In this document: piece by piece, positions 35,445 through 44,833 of the stretch
Layout of the letters: every line of letters begins with the position of its first letter
How positions within the stretch are numbered: the stretch's first letter is position 1
NCBI GenBank assembly: GCA_947307015.1
Contig: CAMZHV010000011.1
Span: 1-63,025 of the forward strand
Direction of reading: 5' to 3'
Source: an uncultured Prevotellaceae bacterium
GTDB lineage: Bacteria; Bacteroidota; Bacteroidia; Bacteroidales; Bacteroidaceae
Length of the DNA stretch: 63,025 nucleotides
Made by a program: the position numbers and the translations under genes
The notes under the pieces: generated by a model
Told to the model about the DNA's origin: nothing
Databases searched by the model: none
The model's input: the letters and a program-made list of their open reading frames with translations, nothing else

Positions 35445-36634
35445 AAATATTAGTTCTTAACTGCGGAAGCAGCAGTATAAAATACGCATTGTACAACATG
35501 GATGACCAGAGCGTCATCGCAAGTGGTGGCATCGAGAAGATTGGTTTGCCCGATTCCTTCATCAAGGTGAAAGCCAAAGGTCAGAAAGACCAGTTTGAAG
35601 TCTTAGTGCCTGAGCACACGGCTGGCGTGCAGGTTATATTCAAGGTTCTCACAGAGGGTAGCCTCGCTGTCCTCAACGACCTCCATGAGATTGACGCCGT
35701 AGGCCATCGCATGGTTCACGGCGGTGAGAAGTTCTCGCAGAGCGTACTCCTCACGCCCGAGGTGATGGAGCAGTTCGCCGCTTGCAACGACCTCGCACCC
35801 CTCCACAACCCCGCCAACATCAAGGGCGTAAATGCTGTCAAGGCCCTGCTGCCTGACCTCCCACAGGTGGGCGTCTTTGATACAGCCTTCCATCAGACCA
35901 TGCCTGACTACGCCTATATGTACGCCCTGCCCTACGAGCTCTACAAGAAGCACGGCGTGCGTCGCTACGGTTTCCACGGCACCAGCCATCGCTATGTGTC
36001 GCAGCGTGTCCTCGAATTCCTCGGTATGCCGAAGGAGGGGAGCAAGATCATCACTTGCCATATCGGCGGTGGTGCCTCCATCGCAGCTGTCAAGGATGGC
36101 AAAGTCGTTGATACCTCCATGGGACTCACGCCCCTCGAAGGTCTGATGATGGGCACGCGCTCCGGCGACATCGATGCAGGCGCTGTCACCTTCCTCATGG
36201 ACAAGCTCGGTCTTGACACCAAGGGTATCTCCAACTTGCTGAACAAGCAGAGCGGTTTGCTCGGCGTCAGCGAGGGACGCAGCGACTTCCGCGACATCCT
36301 TGCCGGCATTGCCGAGGGCAACGACCTCGCCCGTCTGGCCAAGGAGATGTACACCTATCGCATCAAGAAGTATATCGGCTCTTACGCGGCTGCCATGGGA
36401 GGCGTTGATGTCATCCTCTTCACCGCCGGCGCTGGCGAGAACCAGTATGAGGTGCGCGAAGGAGCCACCCGCGGTCTCGAATTCCTTGGCGTGGAGCTCG
36501 ATGATGCCAAGAACCGTGCTTGCCGCGCTACCGAGGCCGTCATCAGCAAGGACTCTTCCCGCGTCAAGGTCTGTGTCATCCCTACCGACGAGGAACTGAT
36601 GATCGCCCTCGACACCCTTGCCCTCGTCTCCTGA
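35441..36634 (+). CDS. ackA: acetate kinase
   Basis: 397 residues. N-terminal 'MKILVLNCGSSSIKYAL' is the first acetate-kinase signature and 'DTAFHQTMP' and 'RYGFHGTSH' mark the active site. It turns acetyl phosphate and ADP into acetate and ATP, completing the fermentation step begun by Pta. Confidence 0.97.
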   Translation: MKILVLNCGSSSIKYALYNMDDQSVIASGGIEKIGLPDSFIKVKAKGQKDQFEVLVPEHTAGVQVIFKVLTEGSLAVLNDLHEIDAVGHRMVHGGEKFSQSVLLTPEVMEQFAACNDLAPLHNPANIKGVNAVKALLPDLPQVGVFDTAFHQTMPDYAYMYALPYELYKKHGVRRYGFHGTSHRYVSQRVLEFLGMPKEGSKIITCHIGGGASIAAVKDGKVVDTSMGLTPLEGLMMGTRSGDIDAGAVTFLMDKLGLDTKGISNLLNKQSGLLGVSEGRSDFRDILAGIAEGNDLARLAKEMYTYRIKKYIGSYAAAMGGVDVILFTAGAGENQYEVREGATRGLEFLGVELDDAKNRACRATEAVISKDSSRVKVCVIPTDEELMIALDTLALVS

Positions 36635-36673
36635 CCCCCTGTAGACATTCCCCCCGAACCAGTCTATTTCCAT

Positions 36674-36715
36674 TACCTACTTCTGATGATTTTGTTCTCA
36701 GGAGTAGGTATTTTT
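36674..36715 (+). terminator. terminator of pta-ackA
   Basis: A 13-bp stem tacctacttctga / tcaggagtaggta (36674-36686 with 36698-36710, one G-T pair) followed by ttttt. Confidence 0.88.
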
Positions 36716-36737
36716 ATAACACTTATCGTTGACGGCT

Positions 36738-36768
36738 TTGGCCTTCTGGCGTAAAATAGTTATTTTTG
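36738..36768 (+). promoter_or_regulatory. promoter of feoAB
   Basis: TTG (36738-36740), 20 bp, TATTTTTG (36761-36768), 22 bp before the start codon. No clear Fur-like palindrome was recognised. Confidence 0.75.
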
Positions 36769-36790
36769 CAAACAAAAATAACGACTGACA

Positions 36791-39289
36791 ATGAAACTAT
36801 CAGAACTACGTACAGGCGAGAAGGCTGTCATCGTGAAGGTGAGTGGTCACGGCGGCTTTCGCAAGCGCATCATCGAGATGGGCTTCATCAAGGGACAACC
36901 CATCGAGGTCCTCCTAAATGCCCCCCTTCAGGATCCTGTGAAGTATAAGCTCATGGGCTATGAGGTGAGCTTGCGGCATGACGAAGCGGCGCTGATCGAG
37001 GTGGTGGGACAGGCTGAGATGGAGCAGGAAGGCAGCGATGCCGAACAGGTCGCTCAGCGCGAGGTGATTACCGAACACGTGCGCTTCACCGATGAACAGC
37101 TGCGTGAGCTGGCACAGCGCAAGCGCAGGCACATCAACGTAGCTCTGATTGGCAACCCCAACTGTGGCAAGACATCGCTGTTCAACTATGCCAGCGGTGC
37201 TCATGCCCGCGTCGGCAACTATTCGGGCGTGACCGTTGATGCCACCACGGCTACAGCGGAGTTCGAGGGTTACACCTTCGACCTCACCGACCTCCCCGGT
37301 ACCTATTCCCTCTCGTGCTACTCGCCCGAAGAACTCTACGTGCGTCAGCACCTAAACGATGAGCACCCCGACATCGTCATCAATGTCATCGATGGCTCCA
37401 ACCTCGAACGCAACCTCTATCTGACGACGCAGCTCATCGATATGAACCTGCGCGTCGTCTGCGCCCTGAATATGTACGACGAGTTTGAGCGCCGTGGCGA
37501 TCATGTACGTTTGGACACGCTATCCACTTTGTTCGGTGTACCTTTTGTGCCTACATCCTTCAAGAGCGGTTTCGGAGTCAATGAGCTTTTTCACGCTGTC
37601 ATAGAAGTGTATGAAGGCCTTCACACTCAGACACGTCACATCCATATCAACTATGGTCACGAGATTGAGGACGGCATCACGCATATCCAGCATTTCCTGA
37701 AGGCCGACGAACACTTAACCACGCATTTTTCCACTCGCTACCTTGCCATCAAGCTTCTTGAGCACGACCAACAGGTCACGGACTTCGTGGAGCAGCACGT
37801 CCTCGACGAACACCGCCCCGAAGATCATGAGAAGATGTTGGCTGCTCGCGACACCGCCGCCGCCCGTGTCAAGGAGGAGACGGGTGTGGATGCTGAGACA
37901 GCCATCATGGATGCTAAGTACGGTTTCATCCATGGTGCATTGGCTGAGGCAGAATATCGTGCGGGCACGAAGGAGGACACCTACAAGACCACGCACCGCA
38001 TCGATAACCTCCTGTCGAACCGTTACCTCGGCTTCCCAATCTTCTTCCTCATCCTCTATGTCATGTTCCAGACGACCTTCACCCTCGGACAGTATCCTAT
38101 GGATTGGATCGAGGCAGGTGTCGCGTGGCTCGGACAGTGGATCAGTTCCTCGATGAGCGAGGGACCGTTGCGCTCGATGCTCGTCGATGGCGTCATCGGC
38201 GGCGTAGGCTCCGTCATCGTCTTCTTGCCGCAGATCCTCATCCTCTATTGCTTCATCTCCTTCATGGAAGACTCAGGCTATATGGCTCGTGCGGCCTTCA
38301 TCATGGACAAGCTCATGCACCGCATGGGCCTGCACGGTAAGTCGTTCATTCCCTTGGTTATGGGCTTCGGCTGTAATGTACCTGCCGTGATGGCTACGCG
38401 CACCATCGAGAGCCGCCGTTCGCGCCTCATCACCATGATGATCCTGCCTTTCATGTCGTGCTCGGCGCGCCTGCCTATCTACATCATGATTGTCGGCACC
38501 TTCTTCGCCGCACAGTGGCGTAGCATGGTACTCGTCTCGCTGTATGCTGTGGGTATCCTCGTGGCCGTCATCGTCTCGCGCCTCTTCTCACGCTTCATCA
38601 TCAAGGGCGAAGACACACCTTTCGTCATGGAGTTGCCGCCTTACCGCTGGCCTACTGCTAAAGCTATTGGGCGCCACACATGGGAGAGGGGTAAGGAATA
38701 TCTCAAGAAGATGGGCGGCATCATCCTCGTCGCCTCCATCATCGTCTGGGCGCTGAGCTACTTTCCAAGACCCACCCCCAACCCCTCCCGTCAGAGAGGG
38801 GAGGTGGCTGGCGCGCAGTTTTCGAGCGATAGCGAGGCTCTCCCCCTGACGGGGGAGCGGGGAGAGGGTCTTATGGAAACCTCTTATCTCGGTCGTGCCG
38901 GCAAGGCCATCGAGCCCCTCTTTTCACCTCAGGGATTCAACTGGAAGCTCGATGTCAGCCTCATCGCAGGCGTTGGTGCCAAGGAGATCGTAGCCTCCAC
39001 GATGGGTGTGCTTTATTCAGGTGACGATTCCTTCGGCGACGACGATGCTTTCAGTGAGGACACCAGCAAATATACCCGTCTGCGTCAGCAGATGGCAGCC
39101 GACGGTGTCACACCCCTCACCGCCTACGCCTACCTCCTCTTCATCCTCCTCTATTTCCCCTGCTTAGCCACCATTGTAGCCATCAAGAACGAGACCAACT
39201 CCTGGCGCTGGGCCATCACCGCCGCCCTCTACACCACCTTCGTCGCCTGGCTCGTCTCCGCTGCTGTCGTACAAATAGGAAACCTATAA
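36791..39289 (+). CDS. feoB: ferrous iron transporter, FeoA-FeoB fusion
   Basis: 832 residues. Residues 1-72 are a FeoA (SH3-like) domain, then a short linker and the FeoB G domain with the P loop GNPNCGKT (121-128), 'DLPGTYSLS' and 'NMYDE'. The membrane part follows, with gate motifs such as 'MGFGCNVPAVMATRTIE'. It imports Fe(II) across the inner membrane using GTP. A repeat element is inserted in frame at about residues 661-694 ('PTPNPSRQRGE...ALPLTGERGEG'), between membrane segments in a loop facing one side of the membrane; relatives have a short hydrophilic loop there. The Cys-rich partner gene follows after 6 bp. Confidence 0.95.
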   Translation: MKLSELRTGEKAVIVKVSGHGGFRKRIIEMGFIKGQPIEVLLNAPLQDPVKYKLMGYEVSLRHDEAALIEVVGQAEMEQEGSDAEQVAQREVITEHVRFTDEQLRELAQRKRRHINVALIGNPNCGKTSLFNYASGAHARVGNYSGVTVDATTATAEFEGYTFDLTDLPGTYSLSCYSPEELYVRQHLNDEHPDIVINVIDGSNLERNLYLTTQLIDMNLRVVCALNMYDEFERRGDHVRLDTLSTLFGVPFVPTSFKSGFGVNELFHAVIEVYEGLHTQTRHIHINYGHEIEDGITHIQHFLKADEHLTTHFSTRYLAIKLLEHDQQVTDFVEQHVLDEHRPEDHEKMLAARDTAAARVKEETGVDAETAIMDAKYGFIHGALAEAEYRAGTKEDTYKTTHRIDNLLSNRYLGFPIFFLILYVMFQTTFTLGQYPMDWIEAGVAWLGQWISSSMSEGPLRSMLVDGVIGGVGSVIVFLPQILILYCFISFMEDSGYMARAAFIMDKLMHRMGLHGKSFIPLVMGFGCNVPAVMATRTIESRRSRLITMMILPFMSCSARLPIYIMIVGTFFAAQWRSMVLVSLYAVGILVAVIVSRLFSRFIIKGEDTPFVMELPPYRWPTAKAIGRHTWERGKEYLKKMGGIILVASIIVWALSYFPRPTPNPSRQRGEVAGAQFSSDSEALPLTGERGEGLMETSYLGRAGKAIEPLFSPQGFNWKLDVSLIAGVGAKEIVASTMGVLYSGDDSFGDDDAFSEDTSKYTRLRQQMAADGVTPLTAYAYLLFILLYFPCLATIVAIKNETNSWRWAITAALYTTFVAWLVSAAVVQIGNL
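38768..38871. repeat. in-frame C/G palindromic element in feoB
   Basis: The element is bounded by agaccc and gggtct. Each half is itself a hairpin and the halves are inverted copies of one another. The right half contains ctccccctgacgggggag (38840-38857), whose reverse complement occurs exactly in the 23S-5S spacer at 62680-62697. The left half shares acccccaacccctc with the dnaG and LytTR elements. Confidence 0.85.
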
Positions 39290-39295
39290 ACACTC

Positions 39296-39481
39296 ATGCA
39301 ATCCTTCCTCGTCGCACTCATTCTGGCCGCCTGCGTTGCCTACACCGCCCGCCGCCTATGGAAGCGCTTCACAACGAAACGTAGTGACGATGTGCGATGT
39401 GCGGGTTGTCCTTTGGCCGAAACCTGTGACCATCGTTCCGGGCAAGGGCACTGTCAGCATGAGAAATGCTGCTGTGCATGA
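39296..39481 (+). CDS. FeoB-associated Cys-rich membrane protein
   Basis: 61 residues. One N-terminal membrane helix (SFLVALILAACVAYTA), a basic stretch, then a cysteine-rich tail 'CAGCPLAETCDH...CQHEKCCCA'. This matches the small FeoB-associated family found next to feoB; the cysteines may bind iron or sense redox. It starts 6 bp after feoAB. Confidence 0.88.
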   Translation: MQSFLVALILAACVAYTARRLWKRFTTKRSDDVRCAGCPLAETCDHRSGQGHCQHEKCCCA

Positions 39482-39484
39482 AAT

Positions 39485-39521
39485 CAAACGACCTACCCCC
39501 ATATTGAGGATAGGTCGTTTG
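39485..39521. terminator. bidirectional terminator, feo / recA
   Basis: Perfect 11-bp stem caaacgaccta / taggtcgtttg (39485-39495 and 39511-39521) between the convergent feo and recA genes. Confidence 0.85.
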
Positions 39522-39570
39522 CTTGTTATATCGGAGGTAGCAGATATGCTTGCTACGGATAATTGCTCTC

Positions 39571-40674
39571 CTACTCGTCTTGCAGGTCGTCCATCGGTTC
39601 GTCATCTTTCTCGCTTTGCAGAGCGCGTCCCTTCTTTTTGGGCCCGACTGGCTTCCCGGATCGTATGGCTTCCTTGATCTTGGCTTCCAGCTCTTCGGCC
39701 AACTCGGGATTGTCGGCAATCACCTTCTTCACAGCGTCACGTCCCTGTCCCATCTTCGATTCGTTGTAGCTGAACCATGAACCTGCCTTCTTGATGATTT
39801 CGTAGTCCACGCCGAGATCCAGCAGCTCGCCCGTGCGGCTGATGCCCTCGCCGAAAGCAATCTCAAACTCGGCCTTGCGGAAGGGAGGTGCTACCTTATT
39901 CTTGACGACCTTCACGCGCGTCTGGTTGCCGACGATTGCATCGCCGTCTTTGATGCTGGACACACGACGGATATCCAGACGGACGCTGGAATAGAACTTC
40001 AGCGCATTACCGCCCGTGGTGGTTTCAGGATTACCGAACGAAATGCCGATCTTCTCGCGCAGCTGATTGATGAAGATGCAGCACGTATTCGTCTTTGAAA
40101 TCGTTGCCGTCAGCTTGCGGAGCGCCTGACTCATCAAACGTGCCTGCAGACCCACCTTATTCTCACCCATCTCACCGTCAATCTCAGCCTTCGGCGTCAG
40201 TGCTGCTACGGAGTCGATGACCACGAGGTCGACGGCTGATGAACTGATCAGCTGGTCGGCGATGGCCAGTGCCTGCTCGCCGTTGTCCGGCTGAGAGATC
40301 CACAGCTCGTCGAGGTTCACGCCTAACTTCTGTGCATACGTCGGGTCAAAGGCGTGCTCGGCGTCGATGAAGGCTGTTGTGCCGCCGGCCTTCTGTGCTT
40401 CGGCGATGGCGTGGATGGTCAGCGTTGTCTTACCCGACGACTCAGGGCCGAAGATCTCGATGATGCGGCCACGCGGGTAGCCGCCGACACCTAATGCCGC
40501 GTCCAGTCCGATGCTGCCGGTGGGGATCACATCCACCTTCTCCGTTGCTTGACCGCCCATGCGCATAATGGCGCCCTTTCCGAAATCCTTCTCTATCTTG
40601 GCCATTGCCGTCTGCAACGCCAGCAGCCGCGCCTCACGCGGATCCATAGGTTGTTCTATTTCTTTTTTTGCCAT
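39571..40674 (-). CDS. recA: recombinase A
   Basis: 367 residues. Walker [10 protein letters not shown], '[20 protein letters not shown]' (Walker B region), '[20 protein letters not shown]' (DNA-binding loop) and an acidic C-terminal tail '[12 protein letters not shown]'. It drives homologous recombination and the SOS response, and would act on the large inverted repeats of the OmpA genes in this window. No clear promoter was seen; the upstream gap is TTTAAAC-type repeat. Confidence 0.98.
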   Translation of the reverse strand: MAKKEIEQPMDPREARLLALQTAMAKIEKDFGKGAIMRMGGQATEKVDVIPTGSIGLDAALGVGGYPRGRIIEIFGPESSGKTTLTIHAIAEAQKAGGTTAFIDAEHAFDPTYAQKLGVNLDELWISQPDNGEQALAIADQLISSSAVDLVVIDSVAALTPKAEIDGEMGENKVGLQARLMSQALRKLTATISKTNTCCIFINQLREKIGISFGNPETTTGGNALKFYSSVRLDIRRVSSIKDGDAIVGNQTRVKVVKNKVAPPFRKAEFEIAFGEGISRTGELLDLGVDYEIIKKAGSWFSYNESKMGQGRDAVKKVIADNPELAEELEAKIKEAIRSGKPVGPKKKGRALQSEKDDEPMDDLQDE

Positions 40675-40680
40675 ATATTT

Positions 40681-40797
40681 TTTTGTTTAAAGTTTAGAGT
40701 TTAAAGTTTAATGAGGATTGATTTTGTGGCCGTCCAAAGTCTATTGTTTAAGGCTATTTTCATTAAACATTAAACCTTAAACCTTAAACTTTAAACT
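40681..40797. repeat. TTTAAAC-type intergenic repeats
   Basis: Two blocks, 'gtttaaagtttagagtttaaag' like (about 40684-40711) and 'cattaaaccttaaaccttaaac' like (about 40762-40797), flank 50 bp of unique sequence between recA and the dehydrogenase gene upstream of it. They could pair with each other. Confidence 0.7.
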
Positions 40798-40811
40798 ATG
40801 ACCGAAGGTCT

Positions 40812-42050
40812 TTACAACTCCAGATCCACGTCGTGCAACTCGTGCCACGGCAGACCCTGTTTGTTCAGTTGCTCCATGAAAGGATCGGGGTCGAATTCCT
40901 CGACATTATGAACACCGGGCTTCACCCATTTGCCTGTGAGGAACATCATGGCGCCGATCATCGCCGGCACGCCCGTGGTGTAGCTCACGCCCTGCATCCC
41001 CGTTTCCTCGTAGGCCGCGCGGTGCGAACAGTTGTTATAGACATAATAGGTATGCTCCTTGCCGTCCTTGCCGATACCGCGTATGCGGCAGCCGATGCTG
41101 GTCTGGCCTTCGTAGTTCTCACCGAGGTCTTGCGGGTTGGGCAGCACGGCCTTGAGGAACTGCAGCGGCACAATCTTCACCTTGGCAGTGCCTGTGCCGT
41201 CGGCTAGCGGGGCCTCGTACTCAATCTCGTCGATGCGGCTCATGCCGATGTTCTGTATCACTTCGAGGTGCTTCAGGTACTGTTGGCCGAAGGTCATCCA
41301 GAAGCGAGCACGCTTGATGGTCGGGTAGTTGATGACGAGGCTCTCAATCTCCTCATGGTGCAGCAGGTAGCTGTCGCGTGGGCCTATTTCAGGATATGTC
41401 AAGTCTTTATGAATCTCTAAGGGTTCCGTCTCCACCCATTTGCCATCTTCCCAGTAGAGTCCCTTCTGCGTGATCTCGCGGATATTGATTTCGGGGTTGA
41501 AGTTGGTGGCGAAGGCCTTGTGGTGGTCGCCGGCGTTGCAGTCCACGATGTCTAAGTATTGTATCTCGTTGAAATGATGCTTGGCAGCGTACGCCGTATA
41601 GATGCTCGTCACGCCCGGGTCGAAGCCGCAGCCGAGGATAGCCGTCAGGCCAGCCTGCTCGAAGCGCTCGCGGTAGGCCCACTGCCAGGAGTACTCGAAG
41701 TGTGCCTCGTCCTTGGGCTCGTAGTTCGCCGTGTCCAGGTAGTTGCAGCCCGTCTGCAGACAAGCTTCCATAATCGTCAGATCCTGATAGGGGAGGGCCA
41801 GGTTCACCACGATGTCGGGTTTGTATGCCGACAGCAGCTCTACCAATTCTGGCACGTTGTCGGCATCGACTTGCGCCGTCTGTATGCCCTTATATCCCGT
41901 CGCCGCTTCCACGGCAGCAGCCAACTTGTCGCACTTGGCCTTTGTGCGCGAGGCTATCATGATATCAGTGAACACTTCTGCGTTCTGTGCTATCTTGTGG
42001 GCAGCCACCGTAGCCACGCCACCGGCACCGATAATGAGAACTTTTCCCAT
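40812..42050 (-). CDS. saccharopine dehydrogenase family protein (carboxynorspermidine synthase type)
   Basis: 412 residues. Rossmann motif 'LIIGAGGVATVAAHK' at the N-terminus, 'NYLDTANYEPKDEAHFEY' and 'GCGFDPGVTSIYTAYAAKHHF'. The length and these motifs fit the carboxynorspermidine dehydrogenase branch, which reductively condenses a diamine with aspartate semialdehyde in polyamine synthesis. A lysine-metabolism role is the alternative. Monocistronic, with its own promoter. Confidence 0.88.
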   Translation of the reverse strand: MGKVLIIGAGGVATVAAHKIAQNAEVFTDIMIASRTKAKCDKLAAAVEAATGYKGIQTAQVDADNVPELVELLSAYKPDIVVNLALPYQDLTIMEACLQTGCNYLDTANYEPKDEAHFEYSWQWAYRERFEQAGLTAILGCGFDPGVTSIYTAYAAKHHFNEIQYLDIVDCNAGDHHKAFATNFNPEINIREITQKGLYWEDGKWVETEPLEIHKDLTYPEIGPRDSYLLHHEEIESLVINYPTIKRARFWMTFGQQYLKHLEVIQNIGMSRIDEIEYEAPLADGTGTAKVKIVPLQFLKAVLPNPQDLGENYEGQTSIGCRIRGIGKDGKEHTYYVYNNCSHRAAYEETGMQGVSYTTGVPAMIGAMMFLTGKWVKPGVHNVEEFDPDPFMEQLNKQGLPWHELHDVDLEL

Positions 42051-42104
42051 TGTGAATATATACGTTTATGAGTTGATAATGCGGTATTTCTTGTTTTCTG
42101 AGGG

Positions 42105-42135
42105 CAAAATTACGAAAAAGCTTCGCCATAACCAA
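42105..42135 (-). promoter_or_regulatory. promoter of the dehydrogenase
   Basis: On the minus strand TTG (42133-42135), 20 bp, TAATTTTG (42105-42112), 55 bp before the start codon. Confidence 0.75.
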
Positions 42136-42218
42136 ATAATGCAAGTTTTTTTAGCACTTTTCCTCGTCTTTACCGTTTTTGAAGAAAGTTTAATTGGTGG
42201 TAAGAAAGTGTAAAAGGG

Positions 42219-42249
42219 TTGGTGGCGTCGCAGAAAAGGAGTACTTTTG
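42219..42249 (+). promoter_or_regulatory. promoter of the small exported protein
   Basis: TTG (42219-42221), 20 bp, TACTTTTG (42242-42249). Its position shows that the ATG at 42219 cannot be the start of the gene that follows. Confidence 0.7.
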
Positions 42250-42257
42250 CAGCCGTG

Positions 42258-42632
42258 TTGAACATATTACTCTCTCTGACGATGGCTGTGATGCCCACCG
42301 ATTCGATTGTACACAACGATGACTCGTTGCGCACAGACACCTTACGTGAGGTGACGGTACGGGCGGGCAAGATTTACCATTTGAGCGAGATGGCGATGAG
42401 CGGCACGAAGAACGACGTAGCAGCCCCGCCCTCCCTCGGCGGCGTCCTTGAGCAGCTTTCACCTGGCATCAACGACAAAATCCTTCACCCGTTTGCCGTC
42501 AAACAGCGCAAACAGGAACGCCGACGCAAGAAAGTGATGAAGAATCTCGAGGAATACGATCGCGTTAAAACCTTTGATGAGTTGTTAAAGGAGGCGTACG
42601 AGAAGCAGCAAGCAGAAGATAGTGAAAAATGA
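42258..42632 (+). CDS. small exported protein of unknown function
   Basis: About 124 residues if it starts at the TTG at 42258 (a GTG lies just before at 42255). That gives a plausible signal peptide (NILLSLTMAVMPTDS). The first ATG after the promoter, 42282, would remove most of the hydrophobic segment. The middle, 'DTLREVTVRAGK', recalls the plug-like start of TonB-linked proteins, but the rest is charged and helical ('KQRKQERRRKKVMKNLEEYDRV'). I do not recognise a family. The non-ATG start is inference. Confidence 0.6.
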   Translation: MNILLSLTMAVMPTDSIVHNDDSLRTDTLREVTVRAGKIYHLSEMAMSGTKNDVAAPPSLGGVLEQLSPGINDKILHPFAVKQRKQERRRKKVMKNLEEYDRVKTFDELLKEAYEKQQAEDSEK

Positions 42633-42672
42633 CTTTTCATTTTTCACTTTTCACTCTTTCATTTTTCCCTCT

Positions 42673-42715
42673 TCCCTTCGCCCCCCTTGGGGGGCCACAG
42701 GGGGCTTTAGGGGCC
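42673..42715. repeat. C/G palindromic repeat
   Basis: 'cttcgccccccttggggggc' then 'cacagggggc', nearly identical to 45136-45166. It sits at the 3' end of dnaG and may act as a terminator. It is preceded (42629-42665) by TTTTCAC-type repeat. Confidence 0.75.
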
Positions 42716-44833
42716 TTACCCTATCACCCTGTCTCCGCACTGTTTGCCGAGCTCTTTCTGCACCGCCTTCAACTCCTGATATTCTTTCATCAGCATCATG
42801 CAACCTTCTTTGTCAGCCAGGACTTCCGGCTGACGCATCTCAAGCATGATGTTGCGCATACGTTCCTCGACGATGGCCAGCTTGTAGTCCGTCATCAGGT
42901 GTGGCAGCAGTTCCACGAGCCGTTCCTCCTCGGGCTTCACGGTGATGCCCTTGCTGTGTATCTTGCTCAGCGCCTCCGGGTCGTGCCCCAACTCATTGGC
43001 CAGGTTGGCTATGGTGATGTCGGGGTGATTCTGGAAATAACGGTCGCAGCGGAAACCCTCTTCACGGAAATGATCAAGAGCCTCGTCGAGGATGCGGCGG
43101 TGCAGGGGACTGCGCAGCTGTATGCCGTCGCTCTCCAAGGAATACTGGATATACTCCACCACCGTCATCGGACGCTGCTCGCCGCTCTCCTCGTCTTCGA
43201 CATCGCACATCACCTTCTCGCCGTGACGTACAATCATCTGCACCAAAAGGGCTTCAGTCTTAAGAAAAGAGCCACTACCCGTGGACTCTCCCCCTGCAGA
43301 CTCTCCCCCCGCCCTCCCTATCAGGGAGGGAGCGGTCACCTTGGTTGATGATTGTTCAATATCTTCAGGAGTCACTATTATGGGCGCCTGCTCCTCATTG
43401 GCAGAAGTATCTGCCCCTTCCTCAAAGCTCCCCTCGCCCACGGGAGAGGGGTTGGGGGTGAGGCCCTGGAGGGCGGGGGGAGAGTCTTCCCTTTCTTTCT
43501 GTTTCCTTCGCTCCTCGCGCTGCTGCTTCATCACCTTGGCCACGGCGCTGGTGATGAGGCGCTCGTCCATCTCCAGCGTCTGCGCCGTCTCCTTAATATA
43601 AAAGGTACGTGTGATGTCGTCGGGGATGACGGCGAGGCTCTGCACGATATTGTTCACCAAGCGTGAGAGCTTGATGGGGTCGTTCTGCGCTTCTTGCAGG
43701 AGCAGGTTCGTCTTGAAATGGATGAAGTCTACCTGATGGTCGCGCAGGTAGTCCTGATACTCCGTCGCCGTATGCTTACGGGCGAAGCTGTCGGGGTCTT
43801 CGCCGTCGGGCAACAGCAAGAGTTTCACATTCATACCCTCGGCCAGCAGCATATCAATGCCGCGCTGTGAGGCTTTGATACCGGCTGCATCGCCGTCGTA
43901 GATCACGACGATGTTCTCCGTGAAGCGGTGAATGGCGCGTATCTGCTCTTCGGTCAGCGACGTACCGCTCGAAGCCACAACGTTCTCGACGCCCTGTTGG
44001 TGCATCGCCATCACGTCGGTATAACCTTCGACGAGATAGCATAGCTCGTTCTTCACGATGGACTGCTTGGCTTGGAAGAGTCCGTAGAGCTCGCGTTTCT
44101 TGGAGTAGATGGCGCTTTCGGGCGAGTTCTGGTATTTGACCTGCACGCCCTTCGTGCGGCTGTCGAGCACACGACCGCCGAAGCCAACGACCTTGCCCGA
44201 GATAGTGTGTATGGGGAAGATGACGCGGTTGCGGAAGCGGTCGTAGACCTTGCCCGTCTGCTCGTTGCGGATGCAGAGGCCGGTCTTCAGAATGTACTCT
44301 TCATTGTAGCCTTCGGCCTTGGCGGCCTGCCACTGCGCATCGTATTTGTCGGGACAGAAGCCCAGCTGGAACTTCTTGATGATGTCGTCGCGGAAGCCGC
44401 GCTGGCGGAAGTAGGCGAGACCGATGGCACGACCGTCCACCGTGTCGTTCATCTGCTTCTGGAACCATTCGTTGGCCCACTCGTTGACCACGAACATACT
44501 CTCGCGCTCGCTCTGCTCAGCCTTCTCCTCGTCGGTCTGTTCGCGTTCCTTGATCTCAATATGGTATTTCTTAGCCAAGTAGCGCAGGGCGTCAGGATAG
44601 GTCAGCTGCTCGTGCTCCATAATGAAATGAACGGGCGTGCCACCCTTGCCGCAGGCGAAGCACTTGCAGATGTTCTTCGACGGCGACACCATGAACGACG
44701 GCGTCCGATCGTCGTGGAACGGACACAGCCCCTTCAAGTTCGCTCCTGCGCGCTTCAAGGTCACGAAGTCCGAGACGACATCCACGATGTTCGCCGCATC
44801 CAATATCCTATCTACTGTCAGCCGATCAATCAT
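42716..44833 (-). CDS. dnaG: DNA primase
   Basis: 705 residues. Zinc-binding CHC2 motif C37-x2-H40-x17-C58-x2-C61, then the TOPRIM domain with 'LVEGYTDVMAMHQQGVENVVASSG' and 'VIYDGDAAGIKAS'. A C-terminal helicase-interaction domain follows. It makes RNA primers at the replication fork. About residues 446-523, in the linker before the C-terminal domain, are occupied by repeat-derived sequence ('PPALQGLTPNPSPVGEG ... APSLIGRAGGESAGGES'), in frame. As dnaG is essential, the insertion must be tolerated. Confidence 0.95.
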   Translation of the reverse strand: MIDRLTVDRILDAANIVDVVSDFVTLKRAGANLKGLCPFHDDRTPSFMVSPSKNICKCFACGKGGTPVHFIMEHEQLTYPDALRYLAKKYHIEIKEREQTDEEKAEQSERESMFVVNEWANEWFQKQMNDTVDGRAIGLAYFRQRGFRDDIIKKFQLGFCPDKYDAQWQAAKAEGYNEEYILKTGLCIRNEQTGKVYDRFRNRVIFPIHTISGKVVGFGGRVLDSRTKGVQVKYQNSPESAIYSKKRELYGLFQAKQSIVKNELCYLVEGYTDVMAMHQQGVENVVASSGTSLTEEQIRAIHRFTENIVVIYDGDAAGIKASQRGIDMLLAEGMNVKLLLLPDGEDPDSFARKHTATEYQDYLRDHQVDFIHFKTNLLLQEAQNDPIKLSRLVNNIVQSLAVIPDDITRTFYIKETAQTLEMDERLITSAVAKVMKQQREERRKQKEREDSPPALQGLTPNPSPVGEGSFEEGADTSANEEQAPIIVTPEDIEQSSTKVTAPSLIGRAGGESAGGESTGSGSFLKTEALLVQMIVRHGEKVMCDVEDEESGEQRPMTVVEYIQYSLESDGIQLRSPLHRRILDEALDHFREEGFRCDRYFQNHPDITIANLANELGHDPEALSKIHSKGITVKPEEERLVELLPHLMTDYKLAIVEERMRNIMLEMRQPEVLADKEGCMMLMKEYQELKAVQKELGKQCGDRVIG
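43299..43486. repeat. in-frame C/G palindromic element in dnaG
   Basis: A 19-bp perfect inverted repeat bounds it: gactctccccccgccctcc (43299-43317) and its reverse complement (43468-43486). Inside lie a smaller palindrome (ccctccctatcagggaggg) and, on the coding strand, acccccaacccctc, shared with feoB and the LytTR gene. Between the halves is about 90 bp of acidic coding sequence. Confidence 0.88.
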